Notes: generated by a model from the letters alone, not told the origin. Positions 32,331 to 43,680 are shown, numbered from the stretch's first letter. The stretch: 64,000 nucleotides of DNA from Aplidium turbinatum (GCA_918807975.1 OU964932.1:2728001-2792000); one strand, 5' to 3'. Made by a program: numbers and translations.

Positions 32331-33404
32331 CTGCCTTGGTCAGTGACGTTATGAAAATGTGTGACGTCAAGCAAAAAACGCAACTACTTTTGGGAAGGGT
32401 GCAAAAACACGGAATAGAAGTGAAAGCGGAATGGATATCGATTTTCAATTTTTACAATAAAAATACCAAATCAACACAAATTAAAAGAGTATGTCTTGGT
32501 TTATTCACCTAAAAACTTTCACGTTTATATGTTATCAACAAAACGAGCAATCGTTGCTCAAACGTAACCGCTCGACGAAACTTGATATTTGATACATAAT
32601 CACGAGTGCTGATTGTTGAAAATATTTTAAAAATTCTAAAAGGGGCCAGTGACACCCCTTTTTGGGGTTGGCAATTAGCATGTCTTGAAAAAAGATTACT
32701 GCTTATAGTTTTTTTAAAACACTGGAGTGAAAACCACTTATAGTTTTTTTTTTAAACTCTACGCATGGACCAAATGACTTCAAACTTGGTAATATGTAAG
32801 GGCTCTTATTGATAGCCCTCTATATGGGTCATAAATAAAATTTTCTCCCAGAACCATTGTAAAATTAAAGTAAGCGGTGTCTCATAACTGGACCAAAGTC
32901 ACCCCATTTTACTTCTCGTATTAAGATAGGCGATGTTAAACTGCTTAAAGACGTAAAATTTGATGCTGTTAAGACTACTGATTTCTGCATCATTAAAGGG
33001 TTTCTATTGTTTAATCTTGAAAACTGGTGCTGCTGCGTTTGACTAAATGTGTAGCCTACTATTTTTGCTTGACCAACTGAATCTTGACTTCAAAAACTGC
33101 GTAGGCCAAGCATTGATCCAACATGTCTGGAATAATTAAAAATGTTTAAGCAAGATTCAATTAAAGGGAATTAGTAGGCTAAACACTTTTTGCCTATTGT
33201 CTGCTTATGGATATCATTGCTTAAGTCTGTTTGGAGTTCATGGTGTTGTCCTAATGTCATATCACTTTTGGAGTAATTGATGTCATAATAGTAAAGTTTA
33301 AGTTAGCGTTAGATAAATATAGGCTACTCTATACCTTGGACATGCAACTAACTGATTCGGGTAGATGCAGTATCGTGCTTTCCAAAGTCAGTAAAGTTGT
33401 CAAA

Positions 33405-34190
33405 AAAGCTTCATCGAGCGGTTACGTTTGAATAACGATTGATCGTTTTGTGGATTAGATATAAACGTGAAAGTTAAAAGATAAATGAAACAAGACATAC
33501 TCTTTTTATTTGTGTTGGTTTGGTATTTTTATTGTGAAAATTGAATTGCTGAGAATTGGTACAAAGTAGTAAAGTTTAAGTTAGTGCTACATAAATACAA
33601 TGCTTATGTTGGACTGCCAATCAATTCATTCGGGTAAATGAGGCATCGTGCTTTTCAACCATAGTAGAATTGTTAAAATCCGAGCAGAAATGAGAAAGCT
33701 ACAGCACATTTGGTGGAGGCACTTTTCACCGATCACAGCAAACGGGGGACGACTTTTTATAATGAACAATGATCGAATCGCCTGAATGCATTGGAAAAAA
33801 CTTCGTCGAGCGGTTACGTTTGAGCAACAATTGCTCGTTTTGTGGATTAGATATAAACGTGAAAGTTAACAGATGAATAAAACAAGACATACTCTTTTTA
33901 TTTGTGTTGGTTTGGTATTATTCTTGTAAAAATTGAATTGCTGAGAATTGGTACAAAATAGTAAAGTTTAAGTTAGTGTTACATAAATACAATGCAGATG
34001 TTGGACTGGCAATTAATTCATTCGGGTAGATGAGGCATCGTGCTTTTCAACCATTGTAGAATTGTTAAAATCCGAGCAGAAATGAGAAAGCTACAGCACA
34101 TTTTGTGGAGGCACTATTCACCGATCACAGCAAACTGGGAGCGGCTTATTCCGAACAATGATCGAATCACCAGTGACGATCGGTGAGGGA
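33405..34190. repeat. Family C tandem units
   Basis: CGAGCGGTTACGTTTGA recurs at about 33417, 33809 and 35719; the first two are 392 bp apart. Each unit carries GATATAAACGTGAAAGTT and AACAAGACATACTCTTTTTA. Confidence 0.8.
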
Positions 34191-34587
34191 AAGCAAGAAA
34201 AGCAGTGCTTACCTGAGCGAAAACTATGCAAAATATAATGACTGAATTCTAGGTTTAACTTATTATTTTTATCAAGTCTATTTTAACTTGAAAATTACTG
34301 TGTTCGTGACTAGAATTACTCGTAACGCTTGTGAGTAGTCTAAGTCCTCACCAAACCGCATGTCTTGCCTATAAATGCCAATTAACGCAAACGCTTTTGT
34401 CAGAAACCATCACTGAAGCTTCAGGGAAATCAACTTTCAAAGTTGCTTACCCTACATTGAAAAACGCCTTCGTTTTATCCAATCCTCAATCGTTTTGCAA
34501 AACGACACCAGCTGCTTAGCCAATCAGATGTGTTATCTGGTGTTATGGTTAAAGTTGCTTTCCCAGTGACGTCAATGCGTATCTCAT

Positions 34588-35002
34588 GGTAGACACTTTT
34601 ACGTATTGCACTGCCCGAAAAGGTAACCGCAACCATGCGTGACATACGACATCGCTGACGTTGGTAGCGCTATCATGCGTGACATGACTCAACACGTGAT
34701 TAACTGGTCGTCTTTATCGAAAGATTTTGATACAAAGAAATTTAACTGCATGCATCGCCACAACCAACATTGCCTAATGGTTAGGGCAGAGGAGTAGTAA
34801 TTTCGATTGCATGGGTTCGATTCCCACCCTCTGCTAATACTATTTTTTCTTCTTCAACTGAACTGAGTGCAAGAAGAATCGTAGTGACTGCAAACAATGG
34901 AGTTTATGAGAAAAGTTGTGACTAAAACACCAGTAATGTCATATACGATACGCATGGTTGCGGTTGCCTCTTCGGGCAGTGCAGTACGTAAAAGTGCCTA
35001 CC
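34588..35002. mobile_element. Mutator-like MITE carrying a tRNA-like sequence
   Basis: Ends GGTAGACACTTTTACGTA and, inverted, GGTAGGCACTTTTACGTA remain similar for about 65 bp (through CACTGCCCGAA and CCGCAACCATGCGT). The 9-bp duplication GTATCTCAT flanks it at 34579-34587 and 35003-35011. Long TIRs, GG start and the 9-bp duplication point to a Mutator type. No frame. Confidence 0.85.
34768..34840 (+). other. tRNA-like sequence, probably a relic
   Basis: Box A-like TTGCCTAATGGTTAGGG and box B GGGTTCGATTCCC with a 4-bp T stem, then CCCTCTGC as acceptor 3' strand and a TTTTTT run shortly after. The 5' acceptor strand does not pair with it, so a working tRNA is unlikely. Confidence 0.45.
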
Positions 35003-35423
35003 GTATCTCATAGCGGCTGCTTTTGGTTTCAGGCGAAAGGAATACAGCCTCTACGCATGAGTGATTTTCGGGCTTGTAACTATAGGCTACTGAGTACGCT
35101 GAAAATAAAGCTGGTTCTCTTACCAAAAAAAACATAGATTCTACAATAAAACATGCAATTCCAAAGGGTACATTAACCAACCAGTACTGAAACAGCACAA
35201 GTGTTTTTTTAAATTCTTTGGGTCAATAGACTGACATCACAAGTTCAGAGCAAACATACTTGTGTTCTTCAAGAATGGACTAGCTTAATTTATAGGCTAA
35301 TTATTTGCTCTTTACTAGTGCACCAGTCCAATGCATGTCGTAAATGCTTACAGATGACATTGACAATAAGTTTTTGTGCTCAGTCTAAAAAAGCAGCCAA
35401 CATTCTAGACTAGTCCCAGTTTG

Positions 35424-35640
35424 ATTGATTGATTGAATCTTTATCCTCGGACTGGGAAAGTCCGAAGATTTTGTTTTGGAAATGCTCTCAGAGCGCACCA
35501 AATTGGAAGTGTTTTTCAAAAATTTCTGGGGGAGGCCCCCCAGACCCCCCGCTGGAAGTGTTGCCTTCGGCAACACGCCTTCGGGCTTCGCCCGACGGTT
35601 ACGCCCCCTCGTGCCTACTACCTTGCTACAGCATATTTCC
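35424..35640. mobile_element. Composite fragment: SINE tail plus MITE body
   Basis: GATTGATTGATTGAATC then TTTATCCTCGGACTGG matches the inverted 3' tail of the SINE at 5174. From about 35467 the sequence (AATGCTCTCAGAGCGCACC, TTTCTGGGGGAGG) follows the CAGTGGCGTAGCC MITE body but has no termini. Confidence 0.55.
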
Positions 35641-36203
35641 AAGTTGCTTTCCCAATGGTTTAAGCCACCGAACGTCACTGCGAATCACCTACTGTAGGCT
35701 ATTTGGAAAAAAGCTTCGTCGAGCGGTTACGTTTGAGTGAAAATTTTTAGGTGAATAAACCAAGACATACTCTTTTAATTTGTATTGATTTGGTATTTTT
35801 ATTGTAAAAATTGAATTGCTGAGAATTGGTACAAAATAGTAAAGTTTAAGTTAGCGCTACATAAATACAATGCAGATGTTGGACTGGCAATTAATTCATT
35901 CCAAATACAATGCCTACTTTGGACTAGCAATTAATTCATTCGGGTAGATGTGAGGCATCGTGCTTTCCAACGATAGTAAAATTGTTAAAATCCGAGCAGA
36001 AATGAGAAAGCTACAGCACATTTATGTGGAAAAATCGATATCCATTTCGCTTTCACTTCTATTTCGTGTTTTTGCACCCTTCCCAAAAGTAGTTGCGTTT
36101 TTTGCATGACGTCACATATTTTCATGACGTCACTGACCAAAGCTGCCAATGCTATACCAGCACCATTGCACCAGAGAAGCACACATGTAGTAGTGAATGA
36201 CAG

Positions 36204-36578
36204 TAGGGATGGGCAAAATAGAATAATTAGCTATTCTAAAATACTGAAATCGAATATAGAATACAGATATCTATTCTAGAATAATTGACCGTTTTTACTA
36301 TGGACACATTTTAATAATTTTTGTAAGTTTACAAAAACAATGAACATCACAAAAATTGCTTAAGCTATTGCAGTGTAACAAATTTAGGCTTTCTAAATGT
36401 TCACCAGTCAAACGGGATCTCAACTTGGTGGCAGTTAAACCTGCACTTGAAAAACATCTCTCTGAAGAAGCAGATGTGGCAGGTACACAAAAATATTTTG
36501 AAACAAACTGAAATAAACAAGAAAATTGGTTTTTATTTGCTTCCACCAAACGTGGGCGTTTTCAAAAGATGTAGTGGA
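36204..36578 (-). pseudogene. hAT transposase C-terminal part and right end
   Basis: Minus-strand translation over 36298-36549 contains KYFCVPATSASSERCFSSAG and LRSRLTGEHLESLNLLHC, the hAT dimerisation domain. Upstream on that strand a tryptophan-rich WWKQIKTNF stretch, which should precede it, lies in another frame, so the gene carries a frameshift; a stop also interrupts it near the BEL/Pao junction. At 36204 the element appears to end in TAGGGATGGGCAAAATAG, a hAT-type terminus. The BEL/Pao element at 36579 split it. The opposite terminus is not found. Confidence 0.75.
36574..36578. repeat. 5-bp target duplication GTGGA, left copy
   Basis: GTGGA is found at 36574-36578 and 43993-43997, exactly flanking the two LTRs. 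BEL/Pao elements usually duplicate about 5 bp. Confidence 0.85.
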
Positions 36579-36890
36579 TGTTAGAAACGATTCCCCGCCC
36601 ATTTAATATTATTGTTGTATCTCTGCTCCATTCTATTTTCATGCTTGAGTGACCCGGCCATGCATTAACAATTTTTGCTAGTTGATCTTTCTTTTTACGT
36701 TTTGGCATGGACTGGAGTGGTCATTGTTTTATAAATCTGGAGAACTGGAGATTTGGAGTGACTAGGGAATATGTAAGAATTCGGTAAGCAACTGTTTGTT
36801 TCGTTTTATTATTGTCGTTTTCAATACACCATTTCTTCTAATAAGTAAGGCCTGCACTTTATCCAGTCTAGGCAAAAAACGTTTTAGACA
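36579..36890 (+). repeat. 5' LTR, young BEL/Pao element
   Basis: 312 bp, TGTTAG to AGACA; matches 43681-43992. Confidence 0.9.
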
Positions 36891-36959
36891 TCATTTATAA
36901 AACATACCTTTGCTTGGTGCAAGGTTATGCCTGTCTAGTTAACTCTAGCTAGTTGTGTA

Positions 36960-37620
36960 ATTTGTTTGTTATCCTAGGGTAGTCTTTTCAGGTCTGCCAA
37001 GGATTCATTTATGGTATGTGCCTTTGTCTAGCTCACTTTAGCTAGTTGTGTAATTTGTTTTGTTATCCTAGGGTAGTCTTTTCAGGTCTGCCAAGGATTA
37101 ACTTTTTGGTTTGTGCCTTTGAGCCTGCCATGCTGTAAAGTTTCTTTGAACTTTGTAACTAGTTGTTTGTTATCCTAGGGTAGTCTTTTCAGGTCTGCCA
37201 AGGATTCATTTTTTGGTTTGTGCCTTTGAGCCTGCCATGCTGTAAAGTTTCTTTGAACTTTGTAACTAGTTGTTTGTTATCCTAGGGTAGTCTTTTCAGG
37301 TCTGCCAAGGATTCATTTTTGGTTTGTGCCTTTGAGCCTGCCATGCTGTAAAGTTTGTTTGAATTTTGTAATTTGTTTGTTATCCTAGGGTAGTCTTTTC
37401 AGGTCTGCCTAGGATTCATTTTTGTTGGTTTGTGCCTTTGAGCCTGCCATGCTGTAAAGTTTCTTTGAACTTTGTAACTAGTTGTTTGTTATCCTAGGGT
37501 AGTCTTTTCAGGTCTGCCAAGGATTCATTTTTTGGTTTGTGCCTTTGAGCCTGCCACGTTGTAAACTTTGTTTAAATTTTGTAAATAGATCTTCACTTTG
37601 GGCAGTCTTGTCAGGTCTGC
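36960..37620 (+). repeat. ~107-bp tandem repeat in the BEL/Pao leader
   Basis: ATCCTAGGGTAGTCTTTTCA then GGTCTGCCAAGGATT recurs at 36971, 37065, 37172, 37279, 37382 and 37491, with a degenerate seventh copy near 37590; spacing 94-109 bp. It lies between the 5' LTR and the coding start. Such leader repeats may influence packaging or translation, but nothing in the sequence shows which. Confidence 0.9.
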
Positions 37621-37821
37621 CAAAGATTGAAGCTTCTAAGCCTGTACTCTGTCAGGCCATTGTTCTAGTCAGGTAGAACTGGTTACCGTTAAACCCTGTA
37701 ATTTTAGTAGGTTGCTTACTGACATTCTCCGTAATATCGTGAAGGTCAATTGTCACCTCACCTAAGGTAAGTACCGTACAGATTTTGTTTTTTGTAGCTT
37801 GTATATTGCTGTGTGTTAATT

Positions 37822-40800
37822 ATGGCTCGTAAAAAGCCCAAGCAAACCCCAAGACGGGGTAAGCCAAATGGTTATGCTAGTGGCTCAACAGAGCAGCATG
37901 AGGCCGCCTCTAATATTAGTGGTCAACATGACATTAGCGAAGAGCTGCCAGGTCTCGTTGTGTTAGAACAAGAGCTGGTTGAAATCGAGCTTGGCATAAC
38001 TTCCATCGACATGGAGCTATGCTCAAGTGATGATTTCCTGAGTTCTTCTGAAGTTTTGGAGGTAAAGAAAAGATGCCTCGAACTTCAAAGGAAGCTCTCC
38101 CTTAAACGTTTAGATTTACTCAAATGCAAACCACAGCAATCAGGCTCAATGGAATCTAGGATGAACCGTATGGGGGAAAGCATTTATGGTTTGCTTGAAG
38201 CATGCTCTACCCTCATTCGAAGCTGTCGAGAGCAATCCAAGCAAGTGTCACATCAAACATCATCTGTAGTTATGGATGCAGGCAGTGACACAGGCAAAGC
38301 TGCTGAGTCTAGCAGTCACGTGACACCCCGTGAGAGTGGTGTAAAGATACCACCTGTAAAAGCAGAACAGGGTATCCTTCAGGGCAGCAGTAGTGCTAGT
38401 AATATTCTTAATCCTTACACATCTCCCTTTCGCACTGAAGCTAATAATAGTAGTGAATTTCCCATCGTCGTGCCTCAACCCCAGCTCAGTGCAGGGTTTC
38501 AAAATGTTCATGGTCCTCGGTTGTCGCTGGAGAAGTTTGACGGCAATGTGTTAAAGTTCTTTAACTTTAAAAGGCGTTTTGAACGATACATTGAGTCAAA
38601 CTATCTAAGCTTTGAAGATCGCATCGCCTTTTTGGAGGACAATTGTGTAGGCCAGGCCTTGGAAGTAATATCTGGCCTGAGTTGCTTGCAAAATAGTGAA
38701 AGAGCATATGGAATGGCATGGGATAGATTGAGAAAAAGGTTTGGCAACCCTGGAAAACTCATGGCCAAAGTGAAGGAAGATTTGCTGCAAGGACCCCCTA
38801 TTTCAGAGTGGGATGCGCCGGGCCTCACAAAGCTTTGCGACAAGATGTATAAGTGTGAAGTCAGTTTCGATGGCTGGGGTAAGTCTCACCTTTTAAACAG
38901 TGACGAGGTGCTTCAACGGCTGTTCCTGCGACTTCCTTATAAGTTAAAGGAGCAGTTTGTTCATGTTAATCACTTAGGATCGGACTGTGCCACGTTTGGT
39001 GATTTAAGAGTCTTGGTCGAGGATGCAGCCTCTCGAGCCGACAGCCAATATGGCCATCTTATGCAACCAGGCAAAGATGTTAAGAGAGCTCTACAACCAA
39101 CGATGGCTCGATCTAATCCGCAAGGTGGCTACAAGCGTGCTTCGGTTTGCACAACCCAAGAGCAGATTTCCCAATCTGCTAACCATAAGCAAGAGTCCTG
39201 TTGTTTGTGTGCAGAGTCGCATGCCCTATGGAAGTGTGAGATGTTTAAACAAAAGCCTGTTGCAGAAAGAAGAACCCTGGTGCAAAAGCATAGACTGTGT
39301 TTTTGTTGCTTGAGAGCAGGCCACAGAGTGGTTGATTGCAGATTTAAGAAATCTTGTGCAACGTGTGGATCGAGGCATAATTCACTTCTGCATGTAAACC
39401 GTGTGGAAGAGGAAAGCCCCTCTGCTCTGAAGAAGGGCATCTCAGCAACAACGTCCGCAACTGTGCCAGCAACATCTGGGACAACAATTTTTAAGGTTTT
39501 GCCAGTTAAGGTATGGGCTGGGGACCCCTCCAACTATACCTATACTTATGCTTTTATCGATGAAGGTTCTAGCGTCAGTCTATGCTCCTCAAGCCTCGTA
39601 TCTCGCTTAGGGGTTGCTGCGACAAAAAGCAATGTGGAGTTGCTGACCACCAATGCTGTCTCCTTTCATGACAAGAAAATTGATTTTTTGGCTGTGCAGG
39701 GAATGGAAGAGCAGGCTGTGTTTTCCGTTGCAGATGCTCTGGTGATGGACCAGATTGTGGATGTCAGCCACAGTATTCCCACCGAAGCACTTAGTAGTGC
39801 ATATAGTCATTTGGAGGACTTAAAGTTCCCTGAACTAAAAGATAGGAAGGTTGAGTTGTTATTGGGTAGCGATCTTCACCAGGCTTATCTTTTGCAGGAA
39901 GTTCGTACTGGCGCACCAGGAGAACCATGTGGACTGCACACTCTTCTGGGTTGGACCATTTATGGGAAAGATGGTGGCGATAGGCAACTCAACTCACCAG
40001 TAATGGTAAACTTTCTTAGCGTAAAGGAGTCTTGCGATAGAATGTTAAATGTATTGTTGCAGGATTTTAATGACATCGATGAGCCACAGGCCCCCTGTCC
40101 TTCAATTGAGGATAAACGTGCGCTGCAGATCATGCAGGACACAGTGAAGAAGGTGGATGGACACTATTCTGTAGGGTTGCTGCGGAAAGATGAACACCCG
40201 GACCTGTGCAATAATCGCTCTATGGCACTCAAGCGCTTAGAGGGAATGAAGCGGCGATTTATTGCTGACCCGGAGTTATTCAATGAGTATCGTGGTAAAA
40301 TGCAGGAATATATTAAATGTGGCTATGCTGTGCCACTTGAAACTGGTGTGGTAGACACACCAGGGAAGACGTGCTATGTGCCCCATCACTGCACGACCAA
40401 TGCGGCCAAGTTTAGAGTCGTTTTCGACTGCAGCGCGAAGTTTAAAGGCGTGTCATTAAATGACAAGCTGCTTCATGGCCCAGATCTCACCAATAACCTT
40501 GTAGGAACATTGTTTCGCTTCAGGCAACATCCGATCGCTGTTGTGGGCGATATTAAGGCCATGTTTTCCCAAGTACGCGTAGACGAAGGGGACAGGGATG
40601 CCTTTCGATTCTTATGGTATCCAGACGATGATCTCAAGCGGGAACCTGTCGACTACCGCATGCAAACACATGTGTTTGGAGCAAAGTCGTCGCCATGCTG
40701 TGCTGCCTTCGCGCTTCGGATGACTGCCAAAGACAATGAAACAGGTGCTGATCAAAACACTGTTAACACAGTTTTAAAAAATGTTTATGTTGACGATATT

Positions 40801-42771
40801 TGTCATTCATGTGAATCGCCGGATCAGGCTATCGAACTAATACAACAACTGCGTGAACTATTACAAAGTGGCGGCTTCCATTTAACTAAATTCCTGTCTA
40901 ACAGTGCAGAGGTCTTGAGTTCTGTGTTGCAGGAAGACTTGGCGTCGAAAGTCGATCTGCCGCAGTGCCAGCTTCCAACGCAGAAAACCCTTGGTGTTGT
41001 GTGGAATGCTGCAAGCGATTGCATGGAGGTGAGGGTGAGTATTCAACAAAAGCCCAACACCCGGAGAGGCGTTCTCTCCATGATTTCGCAAACATACGAC
41101 CCACTGGGTCTAATACAACCCTTCATTTTACCTGCTAGGCAACTCCTGCAGCAGGCCTGTGACGCTCAACTTGATTGGGATGAACCCCTTAATGGCCTTG
41201 GGCCAGTAAACATTAATTGGGAAGCTTGGTTAAAGGCCCTTCCAGAGCTTGAATGTGTTTCCATCGCTAGAAGCCTGACTCTTTTTGGTAAATGTGCTAT
41301 CCGCTTTGAATTGCATGGTTTTTGTGATGCCAGTACCAGTGGCTATGGGGTCGTGTTTTATGTTAAAGTGTTTTATGATGATTCTGTAGTAATTTGTAAT
41401 TTTCTATTTTGCAAGTCTCGAGTGGCTCCATTAAAGCCTGTTAGCGTACCTCGCCTGGAGCTCACTGCTGCTGTGCTCGCTGCCAAAGTCTGCAATTTTA
41501 TCCTGACGGAGTGTGATTTTAAATTCAATTGTGTTGTCTTATGGACAGACTCAACTGTTGTGCTGCGTTACATTAATAATACTTCGACTCGTTTTCACAC
41601 CTTTGTGGCTAATAGGCTGAGCACTATTCACATGCTTACCAGTGTCAATCAATGGCATTATGTACCGACTACCTTAAACCCCGCTGATCTCGCGTCTCGG
41701 GGAGTTTGGCCTGATAAAGTTAATACCGCTAAGCTTTGGTTCAATGGTCCTAAGTTTTTGCATGATGTCACGAGCAATTGGCCAAACCAGTCCGACTTTG
41801 TTGGCGGAATTTCGTCAGACGATCCAGAGGTTAAAAACATTGAACATTGCTCAGCCCAACAACACGCGATTACGGACTCGGACTCTCTCTGTCGGTTGTT
41901 TACCCGCTACTCGAACTTCCACGATCTACAAAGAACGGATGTTTGTATTTTTAATTGTTTGGCGACCCGTGCTGTGCACTTTGAGGTCGTGCAATCCCTG
42001 GAGGCAAGTGCATTCATTCAAGCCTACCGAAGATTCTGCAGCCGTAGAAACGTTTGTCCTACTGATCTGTACAGTGACAACGGAGGAAACTTTGTTGCTG
42101 CAGACCGCGAACTTCGGCAAGGACTCAAGAACCTCCATCAAAAGAAAGTCACCGATGCCTTACTTCGGCATGAAACGAACTGGCACTTCAACCCTCCGCG
42201 TGCTTCACATCAAGGCGGCTTCTACGAAATATTTTTTCGTTTATTAAGAAAATTGATGCGGTCGCTGGTAGGAAACGCTACGTTGGATGAGTTCGACCTT
42301 CTAACGCTGGTAGCAGAGATTGAAAGAATTTTAAACGATCGTCCCATCACTTCGCTCCCATCGTCACCAGATGATCTGCAAGCCCTGACTCCAAGTATGA
42401 TACTCACCGGATCAGCTTGTGACACCCTACCGCCAGATGTTTTTATGAAGGCTGACGGTTATCGACGCTCTTGGAGAAAGACCCAATACCTCACAGACAA
42501 GTTTTGGGAACAATGGCTGTTGCAATATCTCCCTCTGCTGCAGCCCCGACAAAAGTGGTTTGGCACATCTCCAAGCTTGAAACCAGGCGATTTGGTACTG
42601 GTAGCGGACGAGGCAACTAAACGTGGGCACTGGCCCAAGGCTATTGTAAAGGAAGTTATGCCGGACACTAACAAACTTGTCAGACGCGTGCGAGTAAAGG
42701 TTGCTGACGGTACAGAGTTTGTTCGCGACATCAGAAAGATCTGCCTGCTAGAGGGCAGTATGGACTTTTGA
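37822..42771 (+). CDS. BEL/Pao Gag-Pol polyprotein, young element
   Basis: ATG at 37822 (MARKKPKQTPRRGK) gives 1649 codons; residue numbers here count from it. Parts: a basic N terminus, a predicted helical region, a Gag core (LSLEKFDGNVLKFFNFKRRF near 235), three zinc knuckles at about 460-525 (CCLCAESHALWKC, CFCCLRAGHRVVDC, CATCGSRHNSLLH), an aspartic protease with FIDEGSS near 576, a reverse transcriptase with VVFDCSAK, GDIKAMFSQV and YVDDICHS at about 867-990, an RNase H with FCDAS and WTDST near 1168-1240, the NPADLASRG block near 1285, and an integrase with YSDNGGNF and HQGGFYE near 1417-1465. One product would supply coat, protease, polymerase and integrase. There is no in-frame stop; perhaps one break. 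Confidence 0.92.
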   Translation: MARKKPKQTPRRGKPNGYASGSTEQHEAASNISGQHDISEELPGLVVLEQELVEIELGITSIDMELCSSDDFLSSSEVLEVKKRCLELQRKLSLKRLDLLKCKPQQSGSMESRMNRMGESIYGLLEACSTLIRSCREQSKQVSHQTSSVVMDAGSDTGKAAESSSHVTPRESGVKIPPVKAEQGILQGSSSASNILNPYTSPFRTEANNSSEFPIVVPQPQLSAGFQNVHGPRLSLEKFDGNVLKFFNFKRRFERYIESNYLSFEDRIAFLEDNCVGQALEVISGLSCLQNSERAYGMAWDRLRKRFGNPGKLMAKVKEDLLQGPPISEWDAPGLTKLCDKMYKCEVSFDGWGKSHLLNSDEVLQRLFLRLPYKLKEQFVHVNHLGSDCATFGDLRVLVEDAASRADSQYGHLMQPGKDVKRALQPTMARSNPQGGYKRASVCTTQEQISQSANHKQESCCLCAESHALWKCEMFKQKPVAERRTLVQKHRLCFCCLRAGHRVVDCRFKKSCATCGSRHNSLLHVNRVEEESPSALKKGISATTSATVPATSGTTIFKVLPVKVWAGDPSNYTYTYAFIDEGSSVSLCSSSLVSRLGVAATKSNVELLTTNAVSFHDKKIDFLAVQGMEEQAVFSVADALVMDQIVDVSHSIPTEALSSAYSHLEDLKFPELKDRKVELLLGSDLHQAYLLQEVRTGAPGEPCGLHTLLGWTIYGKDGGDRQLNSPVMVNFLSVKESCDRMLNVLLQDFNDIDEPQAPCPSIEDKRALQIMQDTVKKVDGHYSVGLLRKDEHPDLCNNRSMALKRLEGMKRRFIADPELFNEYRGKMQEYIKCGYAVPLETGVVDTPGKTCYVPHHCTTNAAKFRVVFDCSAKFKGVSLNDKLLHGPDLTNNLVGTLFRFRQHPIAVVGDIKAMFSQVRVDEGDRDAFRFLWYPDDDLKREPVDYRMQTHVFGAKSSPCCAAFALRMTAKDNETGADQNTVNTVLKNVYVDDICHSCESPDQAIELIQQLRELLQSGGFHLTKFLSNSAEVLSSVLQEDLASKVDLPQCQLPTQKTLGVVWNAASDCMEVRVSIQQKPNTRRGVLSMISQTYDPLGLIQPFILPARQLLQQACDAQLDWDEPLNGLGPVNINWEAWLKALPELECVSIARSLTLFGKCAIRFELHGFCDASTSGYGVVFYVKVFYDDSVVICNFLFCKSRVAPLKPVSVPRLELTAAVLAAKVCNFILTECDFKFNCVVLWTDSTVVLRYINNTSTRFHTFVANRLSTIHMLTSVNQWHYVPTTLNPADLASRGVWPDKVNTAKLWFNGPKFLHDVTSNWPNQSDFVGGISSDDPEVKNIEHCSAQQHAITDSDSLCRLFTRYSNFHDLQRTDVCIFNCLATRAVHFEVVQSLEASAFIQAYRRFCSRRNVCPTDLYSDNGGNFVAADRELRQGLKNLHQKKVTDALLRHETNWHFNPPRASHQGGFYEIFFRLLRKLMRSLVGNATLDEFDLLTLVAEIERILNDRPITSLPSSPDDLQALTPSMILTGSACDTLPPDVFMKADGYRRSWRKTQYLTDKFWEQWLLQYLPLLQPRQKWFGTSPSLKPGDLVLVADEATKRGHWPKAIVKEVMPDTNKLVRRVRVKVADGTEFVRDIRKICLLEGSMDF

Positions 42772-43680
42772 AATGACAATTTTGTTTTCTAGGCTGGCTG
42801 GTTGGCACGATTGCACAACTGACATTGCTCATGCTGCTTAGGTTTCATATTTGAATTGTATTGCGTGTTTGTGTTTATTTTACTATTATTATTCTTGTGC
42901 TCCTCACTACCGCAGCTAGCGCGGTGTCGTCGATGCATTTGCATCCAGCAGTTCTGCCATAACTGTGTTATTGACTCCCATCAATAGTGTTGTTTCTATT
43001 TGCATCCTGCAGTTATTTACACTGTAGCAGTCTAGCTCTGTTTTTGGTCTGACTATTTCACACACCTGTCTCACTACTAAAGCTTTTGCTATGTGCGATA
43101 TTATTTTTTGTGTTTTGTCAATTCATTGCTTAACTATCACGACTCGACTTAACAGTCGCGTGTTTTTTCTGGTAGCCTACTTTTGCTCTGACGTTAATGT
43201 CACTTGCGCTGGTCATAGCATTGCGCAGTATTAGGTTGTATGTGTGCTTTTGTTTATGCCATATCCCCACTTCTGCCACTGGTACCATGTATGCTATCAT
43301 TTGTTTTTCGTGTATCCGTTTATGCTGACTTCCAGTTGTCGGTAGACTTATGTTTTTGTGCTTAATTTTAGCAATCGCTAAGCATGTTGGTCAAAAGGGT
43401 TTTTTAACTCCTCTTGGGCGTGTCTTCGATGTCCTTCTGTAGGCTACTGTTATGCATGTTCTATTAAGTTTGTGTGTAATGCAAGCCAGCCTTTGTGTTG
43501 CAATTGTGATCCTTGCTAACCGCGAATATTTTTGATTCTGGTCGATATTTGCATAATTCATGTCAATTGTCGTTTATGTGGCCACCTTGTGGCAATTAAT
43601 TGGTTTGTGTTTTGCTTCGTTGTAATCGTTTTACAGTGGTAAAACCCTCATTTGTTAAACTCTGGTTTTGGGGGTGGGTA
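42772..43680 (+). other. 3' untranslated region of the young BEL/Pao element
   Basis: About 0.9 kb of T-rich DNA without a frame. It ends in TGGTTTTGGGGGTGGGTA directly before the 3' LTR, a purine-rich stretch suited to plus-strand priming. Confidence 0.6.

Larger units (their letters stand above)
31288..36158. mobile_element. Merlin-related TIR element with ~390-bp repeat units (family C)
   Basis: Both ends start GGTATAGCATTG. The shared inverted sequence then continues through TTTGGTCAGTGACG, GACGTCA, CAACTACTTTTGGGAAGG and TGGATATCGATTTT over about 120 bp (the left copy is split by a MITE). Flanks share only AGCAC, so the target duplication is uncertain. Inside, a ~390-bp unit lies once in one orientation (about 32480-32610) and several times in the other (33405-34190, 35705-36030). 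The unit matches, block by block, the 372-bp unit of the Merlin element at 45505 (CTTTTCAAC, GAGCAGAAATGA, GATCGAATCGCC, GCATTGG). No transposase is visible. The centre (32620-33400) holds nothing I recognise. Confidence 0.7.

Noticed and set aside
37813-37821. Coding start of the young BEL/Pao frame at a GTG codon
   Set aside because: An ATG three codons later (37822) is the natural eukaryotic start.
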